From Enoplolaimus lenunculus (taxonomy: Eukaryota > Nematoda > Enoplea > Enoplida > Thoracostomopsidae): a stretch of DNA of 64,000 nt. A program made the position numbers and the translations under genes. The notes under the pieces are model-generated. The model made no database searches, had not been told where the DNA came from, and worked only from the letters and a program-made list of their open reading frames with translations. Location: contig JASANG010002526.1 in assembly GCA_030248215.1 (NCBI GenBank), positions 1 to 64,000 on the forward strand, written 5' to 3'. Of the stretch, positions 22,936-35,380 are shown in pieces (positions within the stretch are counted from its first letter, which is position 1; every line of letters starts with the position of its first letter).

Positions 22936-24342
22936 TTAATTATCAGTTTGAACTTTTCGGCTAACACAGTTAGTAGATTGTGATGAAACATTTTTGACAC
23001 TGTTTGTTATAGTTGAAATTGCCGAAAAGACAAGTTGAATAACAGAAAGCAACGATGCTCCAAAAAACAGACTCAGCGTTCCCCCCAGGTTTGAAAATAG
23101 CGTATTTTCAGTGTAAATTCTATATTCAATTCGTTCAATAATTTCAGATGGATTAGAAACTGATATGTAGATAGAAGTTGTCGTTTGCATGTTTGTTCTC
23201 TTTGTTTCCCTCACCGTTCGCTCTTTTGAAACTTCATTTGGAAAATATTTCCACCGAGTACATATCGGTGGACATTCGAGTGTGCATTGGTTCATTACAT
23301 CCATCATTGTTGACATATTAATCCCCACATTTAGCAACAAGGAACACATTTCTGCGATGCGAGTTGTTGAATTACGTTCCGGAAATGTAATGACGAAGAT
23401 ACAACTAAGCCCACCTTTTAGTTTTCCTAGTCTATTAGAGCATGATGTCATACAGCGTTCGTATTGAAGCATATTCCAATGTGTACACGGTCGCCGCTTA
23501 AGATTAACTCGAGTTAACTTTGAAATTTCAACGGAAATTTTGAATGAAGTGTGAGTGCCTGGTTTTGATTTATGATCGCTCAAACACGCTGGCTGAGTTT
23601 GCGAGACAATGTAGCCGTCGTTGCCAAAAAACAATACATCACAGTCAAGGACTGATTTCAAGCGGTTGACGCTTGGGTCGTCGTACACATTTTCGGCGAA
23701 ACGAATGACATGTTTACTTTCGTCGAAAGATTCCATTGCAGTTAAATTGGCGTTTGAAGTCAAATTGAAACAGCCACCAAAGCGTGATGGCGTCATCATG
23801 GATGGCACTTCAAACCCAGTTGTGCCGTGCAATGCTTGTGCAGGGTTTAGCGCTAATGCATGCGTCAAATTGACAAACGTGTGAAATTTTGAAGCGATTC
23901 GATTGAGAAAATCACGTCGAATTTCGGTCATTGCAGTTGAATTTAACTTTTTTCTTTCTTCGAGCATTGATGCAAAATCTTGTGGTTTACAACCACGTTC
24001 AAATACTAACTCCGCCCATCTGCATTTAAGAACGTGTGGCGCCATGTAAAGCGACGTAAAGTATCTGTAGTGGGCAGGTGTGAAATCAATTTGACTTGCA
24101 CTGGTTGTATTTATCCAGTAGCGTGGACAAAAAATGACCGTGGGAAAATTGTGTAGCGGTTTCCAGTCCGTATCAATTGCGGTTCTTTCAGCGACATACT
24201 CATTTGTGATGCGGTATGACTGATGAGCTAAGCCTATCAGTGCTGCGACGATCACTATGACCCAACAACCTCGTATTGCTCCCGTTGGAGACCGGTAAAT
24301 GTCTTTCACTCCGTGAATGTCTAGACGTTCCAATAACTCCAT
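22936..24342 (-). CDS. DEG/ENaC-family sodium channel (intronless)
   Basis: A single-exon frame of 468 residues starting at the ATG at 24342. Landmarks of the degenerin/epithelial sodium channel family run in order. The N-terminal His-Gly gating motif is at residues 10-11 (DIHGVKDIY), TM1 at about 25-45, and FPTVIFCP (the FPAVTIC position) at 66-73. A cysteine-bearing extracellular domain follows, then TM2 from about 416 with LGGTLSLFFGAS, where GAS sits at the G/S-x-S selectivity filter. These proteins assemble as trimers in the plasma membrane and pass sodium in response to peptides, acid or mechanical force. The length is a little short for the family (usually 500-650). It is a paralogue of the gene at 38979-40457. 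A TATA-like TATATAG lies about 30 bp upstream and a palindromic MITE begins 82 bp upstream. Ligand cannot be inferred. Confidence 0.9.
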   Translation of the reverse strand: MELLERLDIHGVKDIYRSPTGAIRGCWVIVIVAALIGLAHQSYRITNEYVAERTAIDTDWKPLHNFPTVIFCPRYWINTTSASQIDFTPAHYRYFTSLYMAPHVLKCRWAELVFERGCKPQDFASMLEERKKLNSTAMTEIRRDFLNRIASKFHTFVNLTHALALNPAQALHGTTGFEVPSMMTPSRFGGCFNLTSNANLTAMESFDESKHVIRFAENVYDDPSVNRLKSVLDCDVLFFGNDGYIVSQTQPACLSDHKSKPGTHTSFKISVEISKLTRVNLKRRPCTHWNMLQYERCMTSCSNRLGKLKGGLSCIFVITFPERNSTTRIAEMCSLLLNVGINMSTMMDVMNQCTLECPPICTRWKYFPNEVSKERTVRETKRTNMQTTTSIYISVSNPSEIIERIEYRIYTENTLFSNLGGTLSLFFGASLLSVIQLVFSAISTITNSVKNVSSQSTNCVSRKVQTDN

Positions 24343-24423
24343 AATTTCAAACTGTTATCAGTGTTTCTCGTATATAGAGTATGCCATGAGCAACTTAGCG
24401 CAAGCTGTGCACATGAAATACTA

Positions 24424-24675
24424 CACTGTAAATTTTAGTGAGTTGATTTTAACTCAGAATGAGTTGAATCACTCAATCTGAGTTAGGACTATCAGAACTC
24501 AGAATTTTGAGTTGATTCAATTCATTCTGATTGAATTAATCAACTCACCCGGAGTCAACTCAACTCACAGTGAGAATCAAGTAATCTCAGAGCGAGTTAA
24601 AGTTTACTGTTATTAACTCAGAAATAACTAATTTTCCTTCTGAGTTGATTAAATAACTCATTGGAATTTACAGTG
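24424..24675. mobile_element. Palindromic MITE with TA flanks, upstream of DEG/ENaC gene 1
   Basis: Ends are CACTGTAAATT and AATTTACAGTG, flanked by TA on both sides, which fits a TA target duplication. The interior is built of alternating GAGTTGA and TCAACTC motifs that pair across the element. It lies 82 bp from the DEG/ENaC start codon, within the likely promoter. Confidence 0.75.
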
Positions 24676-24754
24676 TACACAATGTACTGTGTTGAACAGT
24701 TACCCGCATGAGCGGTAACAAAATATTTGCAAGACACTGATTGAAGCCTCATGG

Positions 24755-24840
24755 AGCTCGAGAGTCGAGCTGTTGTAGTCGAGTGGTGTGGTTGTAAACA
24801 CTTCTGATTTGAACGTTCACGGTTCGAATCCTAGCTTGAA
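24755..24840 (+). mobile_element. tRNA-like SINE head
   Basis: Has an A-box-like TGTAGTCGAGTGGTGTGG and a perfect B box GGTTCGAATCC at tRNA spacing. The flanking stems do not close into an acceptor arm, so I read it as a SINE head related to the units at 41.9-42.5 kb. Confidence 0.45.
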
Positions 24841-25091
24841 ATTGTATTGTAGACACCGATGATAAAGAACACATCCATGGCCATAAAGGATTGCCGGCAG
24901 AATTAATCCTTTAATTTATAAATTGATTTTAAAAGCAAAAGCTTCTAGTTTATTTGAAAAGTACAGGGAACATAATTTTGCGACAGTTCAAATTTACATG
25001 ACACCAACTCATACAGTGACGGATCAAATATCCATCACAGTAATGGTGCTCTATTTAATTCAATTAAGATTACAAATTTGTTACATTTTTT

Positions 25092-25305
25092 GGCCAATGT
25101 AAAGAACAGGGGCGGAATAGAGTATTATACGCTTATTCCTAATCCTAAACCTAAGTGTACGCCTAAGCCTAAGCATAAGAATGGGTTTATTCTTAAGCCT
25201 AAGCCTAAGCGTAAGCCTAAGCCAAGCAAAAAAATTCGTCTAAAGCTTAAGCTTATTCTATTGTAGTTCCACAGAATAACGTTCCGCCCCTGATTTTTAA
25301 TGGCC
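25092..25305. mobile_element. MITE with internal GCCTAA telomere-like repeats
   Basis: Terminal inverted repeats of about 25 bp read GGCCAATGTAAAGAACAGG on the left and, reverse complemented, a near match on the right (CGTTCCGCCCCTGA... TGGCCC). The interior has many GCCTAA hexamers, some altered to GCATAA or GCGTAA. Related copies: 36978-37170, 46376-46541 and a half copy at 28375-28446. Confidence 0.7.
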
Positions 25306-25759
25306 CATTTTTCCAGTACGAAGTTCTAAGAAATGCTTGTTTGGATTATTTTGTTATAAATTCTAAATTGTTTGAAAAAAGGTATATACACCGTGTAACA
25401 AGAAACCTTAGTTCTTAAATTTACCAGATTGCAAAATACAGAACAATTACATTTTAACTTTAACGCAATGTAAACGTAACTGACTTTTTGAAGAAATTTG
25501 ACACCAACAAGAATCTGCGTTGTGTATTTTGTTTGAGTTAAAACTTTACCATAAAATCTTTTGAAAATCTGCTACTCTTGATTTTGCATCGTAGTATGTT
25601 TTGTATGGTATGGGGACCATGGAACAAGACAAGATTAACAGGGTCATACGGCGAAATGACATGACTTACAAACTGCACTGAAACGTTGCCATTTAACTAA
25701 ATTTTTTTCCAGGCAAAGACTGAGCTCTGAAGGCTATCCTCAGGCTACGAGCCCGTTTT

Positions 25760-25892
25760 GATTATAGATGAGCACCAGATATCCGGATATGAATCCGAAA
25801 TGAAACGTGTATCCGGATATCAATTCGAAATAAAACGTGTATCCGGATATGCATCCGAAAGAATTGTGTATCCGGATATCCGCCAGATATCC
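25760..25892. repeat. GGATATCCG-rich repeat
   Basis: Four tandem-like units containing TATCCGGATATSAATCCGAA-type sequence, about 40 bp apart. A related block lies at 27405-27520 and ends CATCCGATGCCCACCACTG, a possible hAT-type terminus. No coding evidence. Confidence 0.55.
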
Positions 25893-26273
25893 GAAATGCT
25901 GTTGTGTAAATTTTTTTTTGGAATAATTTGCATTGTTTCACCGCTAAAGTAGCTGGAGCTGACGAAAAAATTCTGTATTCAAACCTCATTCAGAATATTG
26001 AACTTAATTCTTGATGATTTTTGTGAGTAGATTTGGTTTTTTCGGTGTATATTGTTTGTAAAATTTAAAGCGGTTTGACTTTGGTCTTTTTTTAATCATA
26101 GTTACTGCCAAAAAAGTTTTATAATTCAATATGATATTGAAAACATTTCCTTCCTTACATCTTGTTGGATACTGTCATAAGCTTGGTACTGCGGCGGACG
26201 TTGTGTATGAAACATAGTTTAGTGTTCGAATGCTTCGTCGTTTCAGTTAAAGATAGATTATGGGTACACTTAA

Positions 26274-26444
26274 GATGGCGGTATACTTTGATGACAGTCC
26301 GGCGCCGTCAGTCACCGGACGGCACTGTACCGCAAAGCTCGTGAATTGTTACATGGCATCGCATAAACAATTCAAAAACAAATTTTTTAACTTGCGATGC
26401 CGTACGGCGTAAGACGTCACCACACGACAAGTATAGCGCCCCCT
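26274..26444. mobile_element. Short MITE, GCGCTATAC family
   Basis: The left end GGCGGTATACTTTGATGAC pairs with the right end, whose reverse complement begins GGGGGCGCTATACTTGTCG. The interior has CCGTCAGTCACCGGACGG near the left and CGTACGGCGTAAGACGTCAC near the right. Confidence 0.55.
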
Positions 26445-26529
26445 TTATTTATTACAATCATCAGGAGAGGTTATGAAAAGCCAAATCGGCATTATGTTCC
26501 GATATATCAAGACTAGAGCGGATCCTGAA

Positions 26530-27262
26530 CATTTGGACCAATATTACTTTTTGCAATGTAATAACCAAAACTTATTCCTAAGTTAAGCCTTCTCAGCGTA
26601 ACAAACACTAGGCTAAAACAAAGTTTAAGCCTAAAGCCCAAGGAACAAAATTATGCAGGATCCACAAAATTATGCGTACACGCTGAGCTTAATTGTTTAA
26701 GCAAGTATAGAAAACATAGTTAAATGTTGCTGTAATCCGTCGGTATGAGGGTTTGTAGACACTTTATTCAGATTCCACGCACCCAAAAATCCGTTATTGC
26801 TGAAATTAGATTGCTTGTAACCATAATAATTAGAGACACATTGTAAAAACGCGTAATTTAGGCTTAGCAATAATGCTTATATGCAAATATCTATTAGCTA
26901 ACTAATCAATTATCGGTTTTAGACGTTCGTAAACAGTTTATTCAGATTTCTCACACCTAAAAACCTTTTAATGTTGAAACTAGACTGCTTTAAACCTTAA
27001 TAGATACTGAAATATTGTAAAGTCCAAATTTAGGCTTATAAACTATGCTAATATACAAATTATCTATTAGCTAACTGCTCAATTATCGGTTTTGGAGATT
27101 TGTAAACAGTCTATTTAGATTCCTCGTACCCAAAAACCCTTAAATGTTGAAATTCGATTGCTCGTAACTGTAATAATTAGTGAAACAATGTAGAAAGTCC
27201 TAATTTAGGCTTAACTAATATTCTTTTCGGAAGGACAGATGGACAGACGGAGCTTCGCTCAA
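26530..27262 (-). repeat. Minisatellite element with AGCTTCGCTCAA end (inverted copy)
   Basis: Three or more units of roughly 150-170 bp include ATCGGTTTT, GATTCC(A/T)CGnACCCAAAAA and TCCTAATTTAGGC. The right end (27225-27262) has GGACAGACGGAGCTTCGCTCAATAA. The element at 37509-38442 carries the same parts in the opposite orientation. Confidence 0.7.
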
Positions 27263-27793
27263 TAACTATTTTTAAAATTTATGCAGTAAGCTCATAACAA
27301 TCAGCTTGTCGGTCAGGGTATATACTTCCCTTAGAGCAATAAATTAAAATAAGTACTTAAGAAATGAAAATTCATGTTTGGAAACCCAAAAAAACGCAAA
27401 ATCGAGTTTCGGATATCCGAAATGGATAATTTCATTTCGGATATCCGGATATCCAGTAAAATATCCGGCAAAAATTGCCGGATATCTGGATATGAAAAAA
27501 CATCCGATGCCCACCACTGATTCACTGGTTTTGATTGCACCATTCTTATTTAGACATCTCTGCTATTAAATGGCAAAAATTGCAATTCATTAGGCTTTAT
27601 TGATTTCGACAAACACACACAGTGGCGGATACTGAAATTGCTGTCGGTAAGTGACCGATACAGAACAGCGAAATTGCTTTCGAATAAAGACAGTGTAGTA
27701 GAGAAACGCCAATTTTAATTCTAAATTTTTATTTGGATGCCTGTTAAGGGCATGGCTTTGGTGTCTCTTAGATCCACCAATGTACACGCTGTT

Positions 27794-30700
27794 CTATTCT
27801 GTTTTGTATGAGTGCTGTTTTGACCAGTATTTTGCGCTATTTTCACCGTTGGCGTCGCGTAATTGATCCGGAGTGAGCATCGCAGGCAATGCAGACCACC
27901 AATTGCCCCCCTTGTAATCGTCCCACAACACTGATACGATTTGAGCTGTGATAACGTCTCCAGCATTGCTCGACACAAGCCGAAGTATAAAAACACCGTC
28001 TGCGCGTAATCCGGAGCGAACAAACCGGCGAAACAGGTCCGGATCTACTGGCGATGTTGTCTTGTCAGTCACAGGAACCGAATTCTTCCCTTCTAGATAC
28101 TTTCGAACAAAGTTGTATCGTGCTCCTGTAATTAGAAACGATTTACTCAGGATTTTAAGGTGAATTACAAGGTTTCGTTTGATATTAAAAGTCCTAAATG
28201 GATCATGTGCTTTCAGAAACGCTTTATGCACTGGTCGAGCAGTTTTATCAGTTTACATACAGGACCGAATTCTCTACTTCAGCCTACTTCCGCTTCCACA
28301 AAATGTTGTATCGGGCACGTGTATACCGGTTCGGAGAAACATCCCGTTTTTCCGTGAGGCTGCAATAGAGACAGGATTCTAAAGCTTAAGCTTACTCTTT
28401 TCAAGTCCCGCAGAAAAACGTTCCGCGCCTGATCTTTACATGGGCCAAAGTCAAGATAGCACTTGCCGCTTTCTATGAATTGAGTTTCTCGGCTCTGTGA
28501 TATTGATACAGCTGTTTCGTTAAAACGTCTCAATTTGTATTGTTTCTCCTAACGCTGAGTTTAGAAATCATAATCGGTCCGAATATGCAGTTGAATTTAT
28601 TGATATTTAAAAATTAGTATTAGTTGTTTACATGTGCAACTCTTTTGTGACAGGTTGGCTTTGGCCTCGCATAGTGTTATATTCTTAGTGTCCTCAAATG
28701 ACTTATCCAAATCGGATTCATGTATAATTACAATCGATTTTAATTAAGAAGAATAGGCAAAAAGTTGAGTAAATACGTACAATCGAGATAGTTATTATTT
28801 ATTAAGTTTGATTACTGGTTATTTGGAGAGTTATGATTGGTTCGTGGTCACCATATAGGATGATGGGTTTCTGGGTTGGGTGGCCTCAGAAACACATGAA
28901 CTCCGCCTGTGTGAGCGTATTAATCGCAGGGGAGCCGGCTGTGGGTTTTACAGTTCGAGTGTGCCAATCAAAAATACCATAGCCTTCCAATCAGGCTCGC
29001 AAGTGCCTGTAATCTGGCAGTTTATTAACAACGCAAATACTACGACGCAAAGTACAATAATAATGATAATAATAATATTGCTAATAATGCGAGTTCACAC
29101 GCAGTTGAGTCCCGTAGGATGTGGATTTGAATCAGGTTCGTAGACCGAGAAAAATATTGTTAGGCCGAAGCCGGAATAATTATTTCGATCGCTAGCCACG
29201 ATCGTTTAACACAATAGGAATAATTAAGCGCGAGAGCGCGGGTTATAAATGCTATTCAATTACGGTATTTACGGAATCTGAATGCAATTGGGTTAAAACC
29301 ATAAGTAGCCGGACCTTGTCCTATACCAGGCTAAGCGGCTACGGCAACAAAAACAGTAATGCAGCAATATATGCGCAAAAACACTGAAACTAGTCTCTTT
29401 TTATACGTTGCGAGACTCACATGGTTATTGTCTAGACACTCGAAGTATTGTTAAACACTCATAATAATGTAAATATAGTTTTTACGGTTCCTGAAAGTGG
29501 CATAGTTTTCTCAACTTGGTCCTTTTTGGCGCTGGTAAATATTATATCTTGCTGGATTCAGATTTCTTTCTACTAGATAGATTTGAATTTTCTAAGCCTT
29601 TAACCGTTGAAAAGTTATTGCTTGCCAAAGTTATGGTTAGAAATTGCTTCGAAAACAGCGTGGAAACGATCTAAAACGGTTACGAAACTGGTGAGAATTC
29701 GAAAATAAGTTGAAAACCCAAAACTTTGAAATAAAGCAGAATGTTTGGGTCAATGAACCATTGCGATGTAAACACAAATATCAGGTTACCCCTTTTTGAT
29801 GTCAGCTGTTAACATTAAATTTCATTCTGTAAACGTCAAACTCTGTCGCTGATGTTATCGATTTTACACATTTGATGCACAACCGCGTATGCGGTACAAA
29901 TAACCTGTTGTAGAGCAACTGAATCGAAATAAAACATAGTATTAACAGTGCACGGTGGCGAAACTCGGACGGCGCTTAACTGCGCTACTATTCACTTGAA
30001 AAGACCACTTGTGAGAGTAGAAGCAAGCGCGTAGAGTGCTACAGTAACCAGTACAGCGGGCAGGGGGGTTGTATATTATTTTTAGGCTATTGTTGTTGTT
30101 ACAAACGGGGGTTTAAGGCGGCCCGAGGGCTCCCTGGAGCTCAAGAGCCGGGTTTTATCGCGCCGGCGGGTGTTCCTCGGCGTCGGGGCGCCGGGGAATA
30201 TCCGACGAGAATGATCTATTTGAGCCAAAATACGTGCGTACGAGAAAATAGTATATATCCCAAGAAAATTTGGAAGAGTCAAAAAGGCACTATTGCATGT
30301 TGTAAAATCAGCATCGCTCGTAGTAAAACATTTAGACGTAGTTAATATACTTTACCGAAATCAAATCCTGACTTCGCTTCTAGGCGACAGTTGAGTTTAA
30401 AGCGGCTTACCATTTGAAACGGACACTATCATCCACCAAATAGTGTTAAGGATTGTTACAACTGTGACCGCAAGAAGCCACCACCATATAAAAATGTAAA
30501 TTTTTTCAATGAACATATTAATCATAAGCACACACTGCACACTGAAATGACGTATTGTACCAAGCGAACGAATCTAAAAATAATTTCAATTAAAATGTTT
30601 CTAACCCACGAGTTGTACCCTTCAATTTCCAACGTTAAGTAAGTGGTGTGGATGGAACTTGCTAGGGTTGGCGGGGGGCGTACAACCCCTTTGTCAGAAT

Positions 30701-33700
30701 CTTTTTGTGATAAAATGGTAAGGTTCAGAAATACAATTTGTACTCTCAGAACTTTTTTGTGATAAAACCGTACAATTTTTTCCATAGAATTTCTTGTGAT
30801 AAAATGGTAAAGTCGCCACCTTAAAATTTTCCCCTAAGAATTTTTTTGTGATAAAATGATAGTCCCCCCTACCTACAATTTTTGCGTTTCATAACATTTT
30901 TACAGCCCGCTCGCCCGTCAGAAATTTTTGCATCCGCTCTTGCGGCAAGCTGTCGGAAACCGAGGGTACTGTATATATCGTAGCATTCGTCGTTTCTGTA
31001 TTAAAAATTAAATCTCTATCACATACACAGCTGCGCCACATCAGTGCATTTGAAAACTTGACAAGACCGTACTTTTTATATATATATATACATATATATA
31101 TAGATATATATATATATATATATAACGCAAAATCAAATTCTTTATCCGCTGTCTCAAGGCAATATATTTCAGGAAAACTTTGCCAGTTGGCTTTTTCAGG
31201 TGGAAGAATTGGTCGAGGCTAAATTTGTCTGCTAGTTTTTTCCCAAACCATGAAAGAAGTGACCTTCGATTCTTCTAAGAGATACATTGACCTAAATTCT
31301 TTTGGAAAGAAGGATTGGCAAGGGTAAGAATGCGCGCCGCGCCCTCAATAAACGTACATTGAAATCACACATGGTCACTCGAGGAAAATGGCCAGATTCT
31401 TCCCATGTTCGTCCGCGAATTAAATCAGCCACAATTGAAACACCCCAAAATGTGTAATGTGAACCGATGAAATTATTAATGATCGCAAATTGACCAATTA
31501 AATTGACAATATACAACAATTTACACGCAAGGTATAACGCTGTGACGTAGTATCCGCGTGTTCGTCCGAATGTAACCAGATATTCGAAGAAGTGTTTTTG
31601 CGATTTGTGCAACGATTTCTGAAAAAAATTTAAAATTTCGAAGGAACATATTAAATTGTATATTTCGTAGAAACGCGTTTATACCACAAGTCATGCTAGA
31701 AACTCGATAACTGAAGGTTTCGGTAGTACTTGTGCCTTGGACTTTGAGGCTATCTTACCAGTGACGTTTTTTGTGTTTTTGTTACCGCTCTCGGGCGGGG
31801 ACTCCTGTTATAAGTGGTTTCGTTTAGTGATTTTTTTGTATTAATGAGTATCTGTGAATTGCGCTACGTAAATAATTGTATAAACGCTGTGTATTGTGTA
31901 TGTCATTAGCCTGAACACCGCAACGTTGCTCACAGTATACTGTCCGCGAGATAGGATTATACATTAAAGTTTCAACTTAAGTTGAAACTTTTAGAGCCAA
32001 CTGTATGTGGATATGAAAAATTAAACAATGTACAACTGCTGGCTGTGATTTGATAAATTTAAATTTCAAAGTGGTGGATCCACAATTTTCAGAGGAAAGA
32101 CACAATTTTTATTTTAGAAATTTTACAATTTTTAAAATTTGCCAATATCGTTGCAGCGGAAATCTTTTGAAGTTGTGTACCATCCGCACCACATTTTTCA
32201 CTTATATTTGGCTGTAGAAAACACGTTGTGAGCTTCCGATGAACTATTGGGAACGCAACATGTTCAGTATGGCAAGCATGGTGGAGAATACATATCCTAT
32301 TCTCCGCTACATGAAACTCAAATTTGAGAATGCGGTTGCTAACCTGAACTGAACCAGCATCTTGTATATTTTGGACAATGGTCGCAATAATATCTCGTCG
32401 TTTCGTTTCAAAAATATTTGATGAATCGGATGCCATTGACGTTAGTTGAGGCACATCGATTCCTGTACATTTATGCAGTCCAGCTTTATATTTCTCCAGT
32501 GGGTAACAATGGGTTACGGGCAGGACACAACAGGAGGTAAAAAATACCGGAGCCGGAGCCGGAAGTGAGGCGAAATTAGGTAGTAAAAATAACGATTAAT
32601 TAGTTAATTTTAGCCAATACCTGCAATATGTTGTTAAGTTGTTTGGTTTTACGCTACGAAAAAATGGAAAATTTCTTTAAATAAATTAATTTTAGCATAT
32701 AACTTGCGTTATGCGGCAAAACGTCGCGGTGAACTGTAAGAAATTGGTTTTGACCTTGATCTACACTTAGTGAAACAGCCGTGTGATTCTCTCAGTATCA
32801 TTTTCACACCGGATTTAGTATCCATTAACGTCTTTGCATTTGTTGAAGCACATGTACAATTTTTCAATTTTTCCGTTTTTCCTGTTTTCGGGAAAAACGG
32901 ACAAACCGTTTTTTTTTCGGTCGGTTCATTTATTCCGGGAAATACGAACGCTGGTAGGCAATCTCAAACACTTTTTAGGTACCTGAGCCTAAGCCTGAGC
33001 CTAATAAAGGCTATAAGCGTAAACCTTAACCATAAACGCTTAAAAACGTTTACGAGAGCCCGGACCCGTAGACAGGGTTGGGCCAGGGGGCTCAGCCCCC
33101 CTGGAAAAATTTTGCCCCCACCCCCCAGAAAATTTTCAACCTCGCTTGCAAGTCACTAAAAAACCTTGAATGCCCCTCCTAAACATTTTAAGCCCCCGCC
33201 CCCTTGCACGGTGAGTGGGTTAACGGCCTGCGAGAGCCAGGTTATTTTTGTTGTCCCAACTGCAGGCCAGTAAAGCACCGCACCTTGGTAGGGGGCTAAA
33301 AAATTTTGTAAACGGGGTAGCCAAGCTTTCAGACGACTATCCATTCAATCGAGGTCGAAACTTTTTGATCGGGCCCAAATTTTTAGAAGGTAGGACTGAA
33401 TCACTCAAACCTCCATTGGCTACGGGTCCGCCAAAATGAATCTGCGAGAGTCTCAAAAGTGCGATAAAATTTTGTACACTAACGGATAACTGGTGTAAAA
33501 CATTTAATACCTGATTGCCAATTGAACGACTGCCAAAACAAATGAGGCAAATGAAACAGCAACGCTTGCAAAGCCAGCACAAACGGTACCCATTGATAGT
33601 AAGTGATCTTTTTTTCTTCTCGAACGTCAAAATCGTCCGGTAGACTGTCTAAAATTTTACAGCAAAAACGGCCAATGTCACGTTAAGGTGCGTCCAGGTT

Positions 33701-35380
33701 TCTTGTGATTCCATACAAGAGTAGGTTTAGATTCTAGATTACATTTTTTGCTTAGGCTTATGCTTAGGCTTGGTTTAGGCTTAGGCTTAGGCTTAGGTTT
33801 AGGAACACGCTTAATCTACTGTTACTCTCCTTAAAGTAACATATATAAGCCGTATAAGCAATATATACAGGTTCAAATTTTTTAACATTCCGCATCTTCT
33901 GTTAACAATATTAAGAAGGCATTCGCGAGATAAATTCATTTCTGCATCTTGACCAAAACTTGTAGATGGCTCATAAAACTGGCATATCAACCGTCCGCTG
34001 CTGCCAAATATTCCTAATAACTTTACGTTAAATTATATTTCAAATTCCTTCAAGGTTGGTCGTGTTATACATTGTGTCAAATCGCACAAATTATATGTTA
34101 AATTGAAAAGAATAACATAATTGACTATTGTGCAGTTGAAACAAATACGCGTCTTAGCGAGTATGTGGTAGAAACATGGAATATAGAAAAAATATGTATC
34201 AAAATATAATATTTTGTTTTAAGAACATCTTTACCATTCATGTTGACCCAATAGGTATTTTCAACAAAGCAATAATTTTCTGCGTACTGTTCCCATTGTT
34301 TCGTAAATTCGGCAGGAACCCAACACTGTAATGGTTCTCCAACAGCTTCGTTGTACAGAACAGTTATAGCAAAACCAAGCAACAAAAATACCTGAAATGA
34401 ATAAAAATGAAAATTTAAAAAATGAAATCAATCTTAAATAACAATGGCTCGGTTTCTGAAACCTTACTTAGGTATTTACGTAAGACCTAGTGAATATACA
34501 TAAAATTACTACACGATATTAGCAGCGGATGGGCAGGATTTTCTCGTGGATGCAATTTTCGATATTCTAAACCTGACCATTGTGCTGACGGCACAAGTAA
34601 TTCGAATCCGTATAGCCGCCTCGCGATTTATATTTCATCTATTTGGCTAGAAAACATATTGTGAGCCTTAAATAAACTATTTGAATTGAACAATTTTTAA
34701 AGGCACTAAGCTGCGTACGAAAAAGTATTTCTGAATTTTATTAAGAAACGTATTTTCAACGGCAAAATTGAAAAGTTTTTCTTGAATTTAAGATAATTCG
34801 TCGAAAAATAACTGGAAAACGTGTATTTCTGTCGTTTGATTACAACGGTTTTTGAACTTTATTTTAAAACTTTATTTTATCAAATTTTTTATTGTAACAG
34901 AATTATTTTTCAAATGCACTTTCTTAGCCATATATTTGTTGTAAAGAATTGTTGTCTTAAATATCGAAAATATTATTTTGCGTGTGGTGTGAGAAACTTA
35001 ACCCACGTCCTGGATCCGCCATTACGCAACATATGCGGAACTAGCCAAGAAACAATATATCAAAGCCGAATTCGACAGTAGCGTTTAGGTACAGTTCTTT
35101 TCTGACTCTGTAGGCATCTCTGTTGTCGACATAAACTTAACATTTTCCATTTGTGCTTCCTCCCACCAAAAATTTTTGAATCCGCTACTGGAAATACAGA
35201 TCCCATAGCAATTTAATGAAAACTATCTGACTACTAAGAAAATTTAATGAATAAATCTGTGCTATAGTTTAACCAAATTGAAATTGTTTTACAAACCGAG
35301 TAGTAATAATTCAGCCGATCAACACTATCGTCATCATTGTTTTGTTGCAGTGATGTAAATATATCCTTTAATCGGTCCAT
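27794..35380 (-). CDS. Innexin gap-junction channel (six exons found, one missing)
   Basis: Exons in transcript order: 35380-35297, 34391-34235, 33648-33511, 32462-32344, 31618-31358, 28125-27794. Exon 1 encodes DDDSVDRLNYYYS. Exon 2 gives TM1 and the first loop with EPLQCWVPAEFTKQWEQYAE and its second Cys. Exon 3 has YYQWVPFVLALQALLFHLP (TM2 with the conserved proline). Exon 5 has TM3 and GRTWEESGHFPRVTMCDFN. The last exon has YNFVRKYL and a tail with DGVFILRL and SNAGDVITAQIV. All four joins among the first five exons are in phase. The segment normally following MCDF-x-VR (second E2 cysteine, TM4) should lie between 28126 and 31357, but I could not find it. About 363 residues are accounted for; the family is usually 380-430. 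Innexins form protostome gap junctions and hemichannels. Confidence 0.9.
28375..28446. mobile_element. Half copy of GCCTAA-family MITE
   Basis: Matches only the right end of the family: CTAAAGCTTAAGCTTACTC, then CGTTCCGCGCCTGATC and TTTACATGGGCC. The left terminal repeat and the GCCTAA tract are absent. Confidence 0.65.
31077..31124. repeat. (TA)n microsatellite
   Basis: An interrupted TA dinucleotide tract of about 48 bp inside the innexin intron. Confidence 0.9.
31619..33510. other. Innexin introns around exon 4
   Basis: Introns either side of the exon at 32344-32462. They hold a CCGGAGCCGGAGCCGG repeat end (32540-32570), AAGCCTGAGCCTAA motifs (about 32983-33005), and a GC-rich interspersed repeat with long C runs (33060-33440). 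No separate gene is seen. Confidence 0.5.
33745..33812. repeat. TTAGGC hexamer tract in innexin intron 2
   Basis: About eight near-contiguous TTAGGC or variant hexamers (TTAGGTT, TTATGC, TTGGTT). The hexamer equals the nematode telomere unit, here interstitial. Confidence 0.75.

Larger units (their letters stand above)
28126..31357. other. Large innexin intron(s), TM4 exon not located
   Basis: 3.2 kb of AT-rich sequence with a half MITE (28375-28446), a GC-rich patch at 30110-30210, a series of TTTTTTGTGATAAAATGGTA-like units (about 30700-30860) and a TA microsatellite (31077-31124). An innexin exon with the expected FNEK/LWFW signature was not seen on the minus strand. Confidence 0.5.

Noticed and set aside
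29861-29960. Candidate missing innexin exon after a TACAACAG acceptor
   Set aside because: The frame stays open for only 22 codons and shows neither the final loop cysteine context nor a TM4.
33745-33812. Chromosome end or telomere at the TTAGGC tract
   Set aside because: Unique gene sequence (innexin exons) continues on both sides; the tract is short, degenerate and interstitial.
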